Source of the DNA: HGM10836 sp964430375
GTDB taxonomy: Bacteria; Bacillota_I; Bacilli_A; RF39; UBA660
Length of the DNA: 7,405 nt
Assembly: GCA_964430375.1 (NCBI GenBank)
Contig: CAYSEZ010000054.1
Span: forward strand, 1-7,405
Reading direction: 5' to 3'
Shown: piece after piece, positions 1 through 5,952 of the stretch
How the letters are laid out: every line of letters starts with the position of its first letter
Position numbering within the stretch: position 1 is the stretch's first letter
Translations under genes and position numbers: made by a program
Notes under the pieces: generated by a model
What the model was told of the DNA's origin: nothing
The model's input: only the letters and a program-made list of their open reading frames with translations
The model's database searches: none

Positions 1-300
1 ACTTGGAATAGATTCAATTATTCTAAACATTCCTTCAATATCTACAACATCTGTTTTATAATATTTACCATCTGAAGACTTTAATTTCAGTTGGTGACAA
101 TTTGTCACCGACTCATTTCCTTCCTCTCTCAATCTTTGTTTTAATTTATTCCAATATTTTCTTGGATTATCACTTTTTGATATTACTCCGACTACATCCA
201 CAACACTTATAAAGTATTTTTCTTGTTCCTTATCCCAAACTGTTCTTATTGTTTCATTGTTAAAAATTTTATTTACTAAATACATTTTATCATTGTTCAT
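1..300 (-). CDS. Bro-N domain protein, second tandem copy (3' part outside window)
   Basis: The ATG is at 300-298 and the frame stays open for 100 codons to the left edge, so only the N-terminal part is visible. A GGGAGG ribosome site (complement of 306-311) lies 5 bases upstream, and the gene starts 17 bases after the end of the preceding Bro-N frame, so the two look co-transcribed. The 100 residues align without gaps to the first 100 of the neighbouring copy, with 47 identities by hand count. Shared blocks include SVVDV (32-36), PRKYW (46-50), TNC.QLK (66-72), DGK (77-79) and the IES.PS end (95-100). This is the BRO/phage antirepressor N-terminal domain, a presumed DNA-binding module of phages, large DNA viruses and bacterial mobile DNA. 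The target and function in this host are unknown. Codons 63-71 contain a 25-base inverted repeat. The open frame has no internal stop, so this copy may be intact although its partner is broken. Confidence 0.85.
   Translation of the reverse strand, partial: MNNDKMYLVNKIFNNETIRTVWDKEQEKYFISVVDVVGVISKSDNPRKYWNKLKQRLREEGNESVTNCHQLKLKSSDGKYYKTDVVDIEGMFRIIESIPS
89..113. repeat. Intragenic palindrome in Bro-N copy 2
   Basis: A 12-base arm at 89-100 and a 12-base arm at 102-113 surround a single central T at 101. The inner eight pairs are perfect (GGTGACAA / TTGTCACC). The next pair (92/110) is a T-G mismatch, and the outer three pairs (AGT / ACT) match again, giving 11 of 12 Watson-Crick pairs. It lies at bases 188-212 of the gene, exactly where the other Bro-N copy has its own palindrome, but with a different arm sequence. 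It could act as a DNA operator or as an mRNA hairpin. A hairpin with a one-base centre must open several inner pairs to form a loop, so a dimeric DNA-binding site is somewhat more natural. Confidence 0.85.
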
Positions 301-485
301 AAATACCTCCCTATATTTTACTTTTTATTATCTATTTGTTTTCTATCTATATATTGATAGTTTAATGAATTTTCTTTTGATATTGCTTTCTTTTTAGTGG
401 CTTTTTCATAAGATTTTCTTGCATCATTTGCTACTATTCCACCTTTTTTTGCGACTTTCATATTTTCTTTAAATCCTTGAGGTTT

Positions 486-488
486 TTA
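486..488 (-). other. In-frame premature stop codon in Bro-N copy 1
   Basis: TAA sits between ...IAKE and KPQGFKEN in an otherwise continuous family C-terminus. Reading frame is preserved across it, so a base substitution is more likely than an indel. I see no readthrough signal around it. Confidence 0.8.
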
Positions 489-960
489 TTCTTTTGCAAT
501 ATCACGAGTAGCAAGTTCACCTAAATCAGTAAGTAAAACCTCAATATCTGTCATATTATCTCTTAAAGATTCTTTTCTTAAGTTCTTATAATCTTTATAT
601 TCATTTGCCTTCATACCAGACCAAGTTTTATAAATTTCATTTGTAAGCAAAGCATATTCTACCGGTTTTGTTATTCCTCCTTCTTTCCAAATATCTGTAA
701 GTTTAAATCTATCTACAATTCCAATTAATCTTTTTTTAATCCATTCATCAGTATATCCTTTATTACGATAATAAGTTACTGCTCTAGAAACTGCAAGTTC
801 TGGATTAAAAACTTCATCTATTCTTTCACTTCCTAAATTAGCAAACCACATTTTAAATGGTTCCGCTTTTGGACTTGGTACTGATTCAATCAGTCTAAAA
901 ATGTCTTTTGTTATCATTACATCTCTTAACCTAAATTTCCCATCAGGTGCTAACATTTTC

Positions 961-985
961 AACTGACTACAATTTGTAGTCAGTT
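961..985. repeat. Perfect 25-base intragenic palindrome in Bro-N copy 1
   Basis: The arms AACTGACTACAA (961-972) and TTGTAGTCAGTT (974-985) are exact reverse complements around a central T at 973, giving 12 of 12 pairs. The repeat lies inside the Bro-N coding region at bases 188-212 of the gene. It encodes the L-T-T-N-C-S-Q stretch, within which the two paralogues differ most among otherwise conserved residues. The position matches the palindrome of the downstream copy exactly, while the arm sequence differs at five compensated positions. A perfect 12-pair match is very unlikely by chance in a single gene of this size. Confidence 0.95.
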
Positions 986-1228
986 CACTACCTTCTTTTT
1001 TTAACCTATTTTTTAGCACAGACCAATATTTTCTTGGTTCTTTGCTATCTGTTAACGCTCCAATAACATCTACTACACTAAAATAATAATCTTCCTTCTC
1101 TTTATTCCATATACTTCTTATTTCTTTTCCTTCAAATAAATTTGTAATTATTTCTAATTTGTTTTCTTTCATATATGTTTCTCCTTTTCTTATATAAGTT
1201 TTAAATCATATAATTAATTTATATAACC

Positions 1229-1945
1229 TTACGTCGTAATATAATCCTTAATCTTCTCATATAAAGAATCACCAATACCTGATACATTTTTTATATCAGA
1301 AATATCATTAAATAAGCCATTTTTCTCTCTATATTCTATTATTGCAATAGCTTTAGACTCTCCAATACCAGAAATAGTCATTAACTCTTCCTTTGTCGCA
1401 GTATTAATAGATACTAACGAATTACTAACATTAGAACTAGAATCATCTTTATTAAGAAAATTATCACTAACACAACTATCATTTGTTATATTGTTATTCT
1501 CTTTATTACAATTACTAATAACTAAAGTTTCTTTTTCCTTAACTGTTTCAAAATCCTTAATTTCACTATCACTATAAATAATAATAACCATTTCATCCTT
1601 TACCTTCATACTTAAATTATTCGCAGAAGTATCCGCACTTTTAGTAAGACCACCTGCCAAATTAATCGCATCTATTACTCTTTTTCCTTCCTCTATTTTA
1701 TAAGTACCAGGTTTCTTAACTTCACCTTTTACATCAACATAAAAATAATTAATTATAGATATTTCTTCTTCATTTTCATCTTGGATTTCTTCCTTAACCA
1801 AAGGTTCATTAATTAATACTTTATTATCACCTTCTTCAAAATAAAAATAACAAAATACAAAACTAATCATAATAAATAAAACAATAAATAAACCTCCAAT
1901 TATAATAAATTTTTTTTCATCAATAAATTCTTTAATTTTTTCCAT
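1229..1945 (-). CDS. comEA: ComEA-type membrane-anchored DNA receptor (SLBB + helix-hairpin-helix)
   Basis: This is a 238-residue protein whose ATG is preceded by the strong ribosome site AGAAGGAGG. A hydrophobic segment at about 13-35 anchors it in the membrane, and an acidic linker follows (about 47-62). An SLBB-like domain covers about 66-125, with YVDVKGEVKKPGTY and LAGGLTKSAD typical of ComEA. A Ser/Asn-rich linker (about 145-178) leads to a C-terminal pair of helix-hairpin-helix motifs (about 179-236) starting SINTATKEEL, with SGIG hairpins at 192-195 and 222-225. In Gram-positive bacteria ComEA binds incoming double-stranded DNA at the outer face of the membrane and hands it to the ComEC channel. 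The domain order and length fit the family well. In many Firmicutes comEC follows comEA. Here the next genes are two Bro-N frames, so any comEC must lie elsewhere or beyond the left edge. Competence in this organism is inferred from this gene only. Confidence 0.92.
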   Translation of the reverse strand: MEKIKEFIDEKKFIIIGGLFIVLFIMISFVFCYFYFEEGDNKVLINEPLVKEEIQDENEEEISIINYFYVDVKGEVKKPGTYKIEEGKRVIDAINLAGGLTKSADTSANNLSMKVKDEMVIIIYSDSEIKDFETVKEKETLVISNCNKENNNITNDSCVSDNFLNKDDSSSNVSNSLVSINTATKEELMTISGIGESKAIAIIEYREKNGLFNDISDIKNVSGIGDSLYEKIKDYITT

Positions 1946-2008
1946 AATTTCCTCCTTCTAAATTTTAATTTTTAATCATCATCTTAATAATAATTGCTTT
2001 GATTAATT

Positions 2009-2027
2009 TGCCAGACAGCGTCTAACA
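2009..2027 (-). promoter_or_regulatory. Hairpin in the comEA upstream leader
   Basis: Read on the minus strand, TGTTAGAC and GTCTGGCA flank a GCT loop and form an 8-pair stem with two U-G wobbles. Those two wobbles become C-A mismatches on the plus strand, so the structure favours the minus-strand transcript, that is the comEA leader. It is the most G/C-rich point of an otherwise very AT-rich spacer. No U-run follows it in the minus direction, so it is not a standard terminator there. The plus-strand version has a T-run but a poor stem and no gene to serve. Confidence 0.35.
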
Positions 2028-2092
2028 TTTTTTATCTAGTATAAAATAATCTCATACTTAAACTAAATTCTTCTTCCTTTTTTTAATTTTAA

Positions 2093-2119
2093 CTATGTTT
2101 TATTAATAAATTTTTCCAT
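2093..2119 (-). promoter_or_regulatory. Minimal 8-codon frame with a near-ideal ribosome site
   Basis: AGGAGGTG (complement of 2127-2134) is followed by seven T's, an ATG, eight codons (MEKFINKT) and TAG. The ribosome site is the best match to the 16S tail in the whole window, yet it drives almost nothing. The frame may be a leader peptide, or the start of a gene that has since decayed. It lies about 145 bases upstream of comEA. Confidence 0.3.
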
Positions 2120-2143
2120 AAAAAAACACCTCCTACTATATTA

Positions 2144-2218
2144 TTATAGAGAAAGTGTCACTTCACCTTGATTTTTTTGCAATTTTTTTAATTTTTTATC
2201 ACTTACAAATTTTCTCAT
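2144..2218 (-). CDS. Possible 24-residue small protein downstream of ftsW
   Basis: ATG at 2218-2216 and TAA at 2146-2144. A GGGAG site (complement of 2229-2233) lies 10 bases upstream, and the frame begins about 30 bases after the ftsW stop. The peptide is very Lys-rich in its first two thirds and ends GEVTLSL. I recognise no family. In DNA this AT-rich, a 24-codon frame can arise by chance, and the ribosome site is its only support. Confidence 0.22.
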   Translation of the reverse strand: MRKFVSDKKLKKLQKNQGEVTLSL

Positions 2219-2249
2219 ATAAAAAAAACTCCCTATATTAATAAGAAGC

Positions 2250-3386
2250 CTATTTTACTTTTTTAACATTTTGCATCTTCATTTCATACTGAACTCTTTG
2301 CACCAAAGTAAGAGCAATAATTGTACACCAACAAAAACTACCACCATAACTAATAAATGCAAGAGGCACTCCTGTAATAGGAATAACACCCATAACACCA
2401 CCTAAATTAATAACTATATGCAAAAACAAATAAATAGCAACTCCATAACATATAAGTCTATATAAAATTCTATCAGTTTTAGAACCCGTTGCAACTATTC
2501 TAAAAAGTAAAAATATATATAAACAAAATAATATTACTATACCTATAAGTCCACATTCTTCTGCATATATAGCAAATATAAAATCAGTATGAGATTCAGG
2601 TAAATATAAATACTTTTGAGTACTATTACCTAGTCCCTTTCCTAAAAGACCTCCCCCATTAATAGCAATATAAGCATTACATAACTGATTACCACTATCT
2701 AAATACCTATCACAAGGATGAGAAAAATTAAACCTATCTAATTTATTACTATCAAGAACTTTGTCTCCACCAATTACTAAAACAAGTACCAAACCAATAG
2801 CAGATATAAGTCCCAATATAAATACACTTAACTTTATCTTTTTTGAAGTTGGAGACATAAAGAAAATACACATAGATAACACTAAAAATATAAAAGCAGT
2901 ACCTAAATCTTTTTGAAGCACAATAAATAAAGTAACAATTGCGATAACTCCTAAAGGAATAAGCATTCTCTTTAAATCATTCCCATAATCTTTATTTTGA
3001 TCATAATAAGTAGCAAGAAGCACTATAATAGATATTTTAACAAATTCACTAGGTTGAATACCAAAACCCTTATATCCTATCCAACCATACACCCCATTAA
3101 CAGCGGTACCATATAAAAATAAACAAAGAAGTATAACAGCAATAGCAATAGTAGCAAGCCACGATATTAAAGAATAAGTTTTAGTATTAAATTTAAGTAT
3201 AACTAAAGAAATAATAAGCCCAGTAAAAATAAAAAATAACTGTCTTACAAAATAAGCACTAGGTAATGCATCAGACATATATGCAGTTACATTTGATGAA
3301 GAATAAATCATAACTACACCAAGTGCAAACAAAATAATTGTAACAATTAAAAGTTTTTTATCTAAATTTTTTAATATTTTTATCAT
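2250..3386 (-). CDS. ftsW: SEDS-family peptidoglycan glycosyltransferase FtsW
   Basis: From the ATG at 3386-3384 the product is 378 residues. This start is preferred because GAGG lies 8 bases upstream and the protein then begins MIKILKNLDKK just before the first membrane helix, as usual in the family. The frame continues upstream to an ATG at 3467, but that would add 27 atypical residues (Trp/Tyr/Asn-rich) and lacks a clear ribosome site. About ten hydrophobic segments are visible. Family motifs, numbered from 3386, are GWIGYKGFGIQPSEF (about 101-115), QKDLGTAF (about 158-165), GKGLGNSTQK (about 249-258), LPESHTDFIF (about 262-271, with the conserved Asp of the extracellular loop) and SYGGS near the C-terminus (about 346-350). 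The GLGNSTQK and LPESHTDF pattern favours FtsW over RodA. SEDS proteins polymerise lipid II glycan strands, FtsW at the division septum with a partner class B PBP. The large loop carries two Cys (225 and 236) in HPCDRYLDSGNQLC, where many FtsW proteins lack them. Confidence 0.92.
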   Translation of the reverse strand: MIKILKNLDKKLLIVTIILFALGVVMIYSSSNVTAYMSDALPSAYFVRQLFFIFTGLIISLVILKFNTKTYSLISWLATIAIAVILLCLFLYGTAVNGVYGWIGYKGFGIQPSEFVKISIIVLLATYYDQNKDYGNDLKRMLIPLGVIAIVTLFIVLQKDLGTAFIFLVLSMCIFFMSPTSKKIKLSVFILGLISAIGLVLVLVIGGDKVLDSNKLDRFNFSHPCDRYLDSGNQLCNAYIAINGGGLLGKGLGNSTQKYLYLPESHTDFIFAIYAEECGLIGIVILFCLYIFLLFRIVATGSKTDRILYRLICYGVAIYLFLHIVINLGGVMGVIPITGVPLAFISYGGSFCWCTIIALTLVQRVQYEMKMQNVKKVK

Positions 3387-3404
3387 ATACTTTTCCTCAT
3401 TATA

Positions 3405-3467
3405 ATAATACCACAAAAACCAAAGATTTAAAATATTTTCTAAATATATAGTTTTTTGTAGTGTCAA
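3405..3467 (-). promoter_or_regulatory. Candidate ftsW promoter elements
   Basis: A consensus TTGACA lies on the minus strand at 3467-3462, about 80 bases before the ftsW start, but the hexamer 17 bases downstream (TTTAGA) is a poor -10. A better box, the extended -10 form TGGTATTAT (minus strand 3413-3405), would start transcription almost inside the ribosome site. The true promoter cannot be decided by eye. The TTGACA also supports a transcript that starts downstream of the rejected ATG at 3467. Confidence 0.3.
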
Positions 3468-3488
3468 AAAATGACTAATCTAGTAAAC

Positions 3489-3494
3489 TATAAT
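3489..3494 (+). promoter_or_regulatory. -10-like TATAAT upstream of the yjcZ-type gene
   Basis: A perfect TATAAT lies 24 bases before the ATG and just ahead of the AAAAGGAGG ribosome site (3503-3511). No good -35 sits 16-18 bases upstream; that stretch is A-rich. A small inverted repeat, GTCA-AAAAA-TGAC (3463-3475), occupies the region. If the gene is spore-specific as its family suggests, a sporulation sigma factor could use a different -35, but I cannot assign one. Confidence 0.35.
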
Positions 3495-3518
3495 AGATAA
3501 ATAAAAGGAGGCTTGTCT

Positions 3519-3680
3519 ATGTATTATTATGGAAATTCATATGGATATGGTAACGCAGGTAGTTGCTGTGGTTCTCCAGTAAGTACTGGATACTATGGTG
3601 GATATGGAAATGGTTATGCAATAATTTTAGTCTTATTTATTTTACTAATAATCATAATTGGTGCTAGAAACTGGAACTAA
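3519..3680 (+). CDS. yjcZ: YjcZ-family tiny sporulation-associated membrane protein
   Basis: This is a 53-residue frame with a strong AAAAGGAGG ribosome site 7 bases upstream. Residues 1-33 are rich in Gly and Tyr (MYYYGNSYGYG, then YYGGYGNGY), with a Cys pair at 16-17. Residues 34-49 form one hydrophobic helix (AIILVLFILLIIIIGA), followed by a short polar end, RNWN. The Gly/Tyr lead followed by a single helix of the type FA-x-VVLFILLIIVGA is the hallmark of the YjcZ/SscA group of tiny transmembrane proteins. Members are found in spore-forming Bacilli and are linked to spore coat assembly, so a membrane or spore-envelope location is inferred. The gene is the only plus-strand gene here. It diverges from ftsW, converges on res and ends in its own terminator. 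The helix and ribosome site make a chance frame unlikely. The longer N-terminus and Cys pair differ from the shortest Bacillus forms. Confidence 0.85.
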   Translation: MYYYGNSYGYGNAGSCCGSPVSTGYYGGYGNGYAIILVLFILLIIIIGARNWN

Positions 3681-3687
3681 TTATAAA

Positions 3688-3723
3688 AAGAAGTAGCAAA
3701 TAAATTGCTATTTCTTATTTTTT
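3688..3723 (+). terminator. Hairpin terminator shared by yjcZ (+) and res (-)
   Basis: AAGAAGTAGCAA (3688-3699) pairs with TTGCTATTTCTT (3705-3716) over 12 positions with one G-U wobble, around a 5-base ATAAA loop. A run of T follows at 3718-3723. It starts 7 bases after the yjcZ stop. Read the other way, the stem has one A-C mismatch and is followed by TTTTATAA, so it may also end the res transcript, whose stop codon is at 3741-3739. Confidence 0.85.
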
Positions 3724-3738
3724 ATGCAAATTTTTACC

Positions 3739-5940
3739 TTAATCAAAAACATCAGTTAACAAAATCCAATTCTCATTTTCCATATCTTCTGTATATTCAG
3801 TATTACATAGATATAATTGTTCGTTTTTATCATAATCTCTTACAAAACCAAAGTTTATATTATTATTTTTAGCATATTCTTTTAATGCTTCAAATTTATT
3901 TTCTACTTTAATATCTATATTTTTAGATTCACCAGTTGTGCTTTCTCCACCTTTAGTTTCAATAATCCAAATTTTATTATCTTTATCACAAACAATAAAA
4001 TCAGGGTAGAAGTGCCATTTATGATTTACTGCATCAACATATACAATTGAGAAGTACTCACTAGATGATTCACCATTTTTATAGAACCATTTAATATTTC
4101 CATTATTTTCACAGAAATATTCAAACATTCTCTCACTTTTAGATTTTATAGTACTATTAGGATAGTTCATATAAATTGATTTTTCATATATAGTTGTGTC
4201 TTTCATTTTAGGATCATATTTAATATAATCCATTTCTGGTGCTTTCCAATCAGTTATTTTTAAATCATTAAGGTTCATTTTTATTTGTCTTGTTTTCCCT
4301 GAAACTGCCTCTTGGAAGTCATGTTTTAAAATATCCTCATTATTTATTACAAAAGCATAAAACTCTAATAATGATAAATCAACGAATTTTTTTGTAAATA
4401 ATTTTCCTCTAAAAAACATTCTTTCAAGCATAAGTCTAGTTCTATCATATCTCATACTGATTTTAGAAGATATAACATTTATAGAACCTCTTAATTCAAA
4501 ACCATTTTTATTTGTACTAACTTCTGATTCAACTTTAATTCTATTAGCGTTTTCTAGTTCATTTGAATTTATTCTAACTATTTTATCTTGTACTATATAA
4601 TTTTCAATTGTATCTTTAAACACATATCCATTTGCTTCTAAAATAGTTTTATTGTTCTTTTTATTAGTTGTTAGTTTATATTTATTAATGTAGTATTCAT
4701 GAAGAATATTAAATGTTTGTCTTTCATCAAAACCATCAAAAGCATTATCAAAAGATATTTTCTTTAAAGTAAAATCTTTGTATTCATTTTTCAAAAATAT
4801 AACCTTTGCATCATAAGCATTACTACCTAATTCTTGCTTAACAGATTGTTCATATTTTTCATCAAATGTATAAAGATAGCAATTATCTAAAAGTACATTT
4901 TCATAGTGATGTGCTTGTGGCATTCTTCTAATTCTACCAATAGTTTGAGTTTCAAAATCTTCACTCATATTATCACGAAGTTTTACAAGTATTTTTGCTC
5001 TAGGACAATCCCATCCAGTAGAAATAGCTTGTTTCATAATAAGAATTGCTTGATTAGACTCATTATCTTCAATATTATCTATATTTTCTTTTCTATCAGA
5101 TAACCATATTGCTAAATTTTGTCTATCATAAGAATATTTTCTTTCTTCAAGTATTGTTTCTATTTGCTTAATTAAATCATCTGACTTACTAGGTACTTGA
5201 ATAATTATTAATGGATTTACTTGTATTCCTAATTTCATATATTCTTCTTTTACTGTTTTTCTCTTATTAATTGCTAAATCTAGTAAATATTCATGTTCAT
5301 TTGAAAGAGTAGTAGTATTAGATACATTTTCATTAATATATAAAGCTCTTGTTATTAAACCTGCATTTATTACTTCTAATTCATCAATTTCAATAAATTC
5401 TGCTTCTTTATTAGTTTTTGTAGTAGCACTAACTCTAACAATATATTCTGGATTCATATATTCGATAACAGATTCTGACTTAACAGTTTTATTTAAATGC
5501 TCTTCATCAACTATAATGATAAATTTATATCCATTGTTGTGTGCCTCATGAACTCTTTCATATAAATTTTTCCTTTCAGTTTCTTCTAAAGCTTTATTAT
5601 CTTTTTTAGTAATTGTTTCCCAATTTATAAAAGCAGTATCTTTAGCATCAAAACCATGTAGTAAAACTTCTTTTATAGTTTTAGTATTATGGTGAGGTAA
5701 AAACTTTATCATTTTCTTTCTGCTTTGTTCTTCCAATTCACCCTTACCAGGAGTAAGCCATACAAATATCGTTTTATTGCTTTCTTTTAAGTATTCTTCA
5801 ATATAAGAAACAAGTATTATAGTCTTACCACTACCAGTAGGGGCTTGTACTAAAACTTCTTTTTTTGTTCCAACTGATGTAGCATCAAGTAATTTATTTA
5901 CAGTTTTTATTTGAAAGTCTTTTAATTTTATCCCTTGCAT
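3739..5940 (-). CDS. res: Type III restriction enzyme, Res subunit (helicase-nuclease)
   Basis: This is a 733-residue protein with a superfamily 2 helicase core followed by a nuclease domain. Motif I is APTGSGKT (33-40), motif II DEEH (145-148), motif III SATT (171-174), motif V STGWDCPR (307-314) and motif VI QTIGRIRR (332-339). Near the C-terminus, PDF (646-648) and ETKGG (661-665) form the PD-(D/E)xK signature; D647, E661 and K663 are the likely catalytic residues. Type III Res works with Mod. The complex uses ATP hydrolysis to signal along DNA between recognition sites and cuts to one side of the site when the DNA is unmodified. The ATG overlaps the mod stop by one base, and the GGAGGT ribosome site lies inside mod, so the two genes are translationally coupled. 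The protein is shorter than the classical EcoP1I/EcoP15I Res subunits (about 970 residues), but every core motif is present, so it looks like a compact form and not a truncation. Transcription probably ends at the hairpin just beyond the stop. Confidence 0.92.
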   Translation of the reverse strand: MQGIKLKDFQIKTVNKLLDATSVGTKKEVLVQAPTGSGKTIILVSYIEEYLKESNKTIFVWLTPGKGELEEQSRKKMIKFLPHHNTKTIKEVLLHGFDAKDTAFINWETITKKDNKALEETERKNLYERVHEAHNNGYKFIIIVDEEHLNKTVKSESVIEYMNPEYIVRVSATTKTNKEAEFIEIDELEVINAGLITRALYINENVSNTTTLSNEHEYLLDLAINKRKTVKEEYMKLGIQVNPLIIIQVPSKSDDLIKQIETILEERKYSYDRQNLAIWLSDRKENIDNIEDNESNQAILIMKQAISTGWDCPRAKILVKLRDNMSEDFETQTIGRIRRMPQAHHYENVLLDNCYLYTFDEKYEQSVKQELGSNAYDAKVIFLKNEYKDFTLKKISFDNAFDGFDERQTFNILHEYYINKYKLTTNKKNNKTILEANGYVFKDTIENYIVQDKIVRINSNELENANRIKVESEVSTNKNGFELRGSINVISSKISMRYDRTRLMLERMFFRGKLFTKKFVDLSLLEFYAFVINNEDILKHDFQEAVSGKTRQIKMNLNDLKITDWKAPEMDYIKYDPKMKDTTIYEKSIYMNYPNSTIKSKSERMFEYFCENNGNIKWFYKNGESSSEYFSIVYVDAVNHKWHFYPDFIVCDKDNKIWIIETKGGESTTGESKNIDIKVENKFEALKEYAKNNNINFGFVRDYDKNEQLYLCNTEYTEDMENENWILLTDVFD

Positions 5941-5952
5941 TACATTACCTCC
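5938..5952 (-). promoter_or_regulatory. mod-res translational coupling junction
   Basis: On the minus strand the last bases of mod contain GGAGGT (complement of 5947-5952), then six bases, then the res ATG (5940-5938). The mod TAA (5942-5940) shares its final A with that ATG. This TAATG arrangement lets ribosomes ending mod restart on res, which would tie nuclease output to methyltransferase output. Confidence 0.85.

Larger units (their letters stand above)
318..1172 (-). pseudogene. Bro-N / phage antirepressor-family protein, interrupted by an in-frame TAA
   Basis: ATG at 1172-1170, with an AAGGAG ribosome site (complement of 1181-1186) 8 bases upstream. The open part is 228 residues. It has a Bro-N domain (about 10-115) with SVVDV (32-36), PRKYW (46-50), TNC.QLK (66-72) and an SPKAEPFK stretch (100-107), then a C-terminal region ending TDLGELATRDIAKE. 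In this family that motif normally continues with a His-Lys-Pro-x-Gly-type sequence. Here the next codon is TAA (486-488), but the same frame then reads KPQGFKENMKVAKKGG and on for 55 codons, including NSLNYQYI, to a TAA at 318-320. The break is therefore one nonsense codon without a frameshift, giving about 284 codons in total. CAA to TAA would be a single-base change. Either the gene is a young pseudogene, or a 228-residue protein without its basic tail is made. The family is linked to phage antirepressors and DinD-like proteins, and its role here is unknown. It follows comEA by 56 bases. Codons 63-71 carry a perfect palindrome. Confidence 0.85.
1946..2249 (-). other. ftsW-comEA intergenic region with tiny leader-like frames
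   Basis: This stretch of about 300 bases has no convincing full-length gene. On the minus strand it holds, in order after ftsW: a 24-codon frame with a GGGAG site (2218-2144); a TATAAT-like box (2148-2143); a near-perfect ribosome site AGGAGGTG (complement of 2127-2134) seven T's before an 8-codon frame, MEKFINKT then TAG (2119-2093); a short open stretch in another frame ending EEEFSLSMRLFYTR then TAA at 2034-2032; a G/C-rich hairpin at 2027-2009; and the comEA ribosome site. Both frames contain stops between the last two pieces, so one frameshift would not join them. The region could be a decayed small gene, or a leader with regulatory peptides for comEA. Confidence 0.45.

Noticed and set aside
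1208..1224. AT-only inverted repeat between comEA and the Bro-N genes
   Set aside because: Six A/T pairs around a 5-base centre are expected by chance in such AT-rich DNA, and there is no T-run to make it a terminator.
2032..2119. A single frameshifted small gene joining MEKFINKT to the EEEFSLSMRLFYTR stretch
   Set aside because: Both frames contain stops between the two pieces, so one indel cannot join them. It is left as part of the leader-like spacer.
2153..2163. AAGTG-T-CACTT palindrome upstream of comEA
   Set aside because: It has only five pairs, stands alone, and differs from the Bro-N palindromes. It is not distinguishable from chance.
3387..3467. N-terminal extension of FtsW from the ATG at 3467
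   Set aside because: It adds 27 residues unlike the family N-terminus and has no clear ribosome site. The ATG at 3386 has GAGG at good spacing and begins with a typical FtsW N-terminus.
4906..5103. Plus-strand 65-codon open frame inside res
   Set aside because: It lies wholly antisense to the conserved helicase motifs V and VI, has no ribosome site and has low-complexity Ile/Phe/Ser content. It is a shadow of res.
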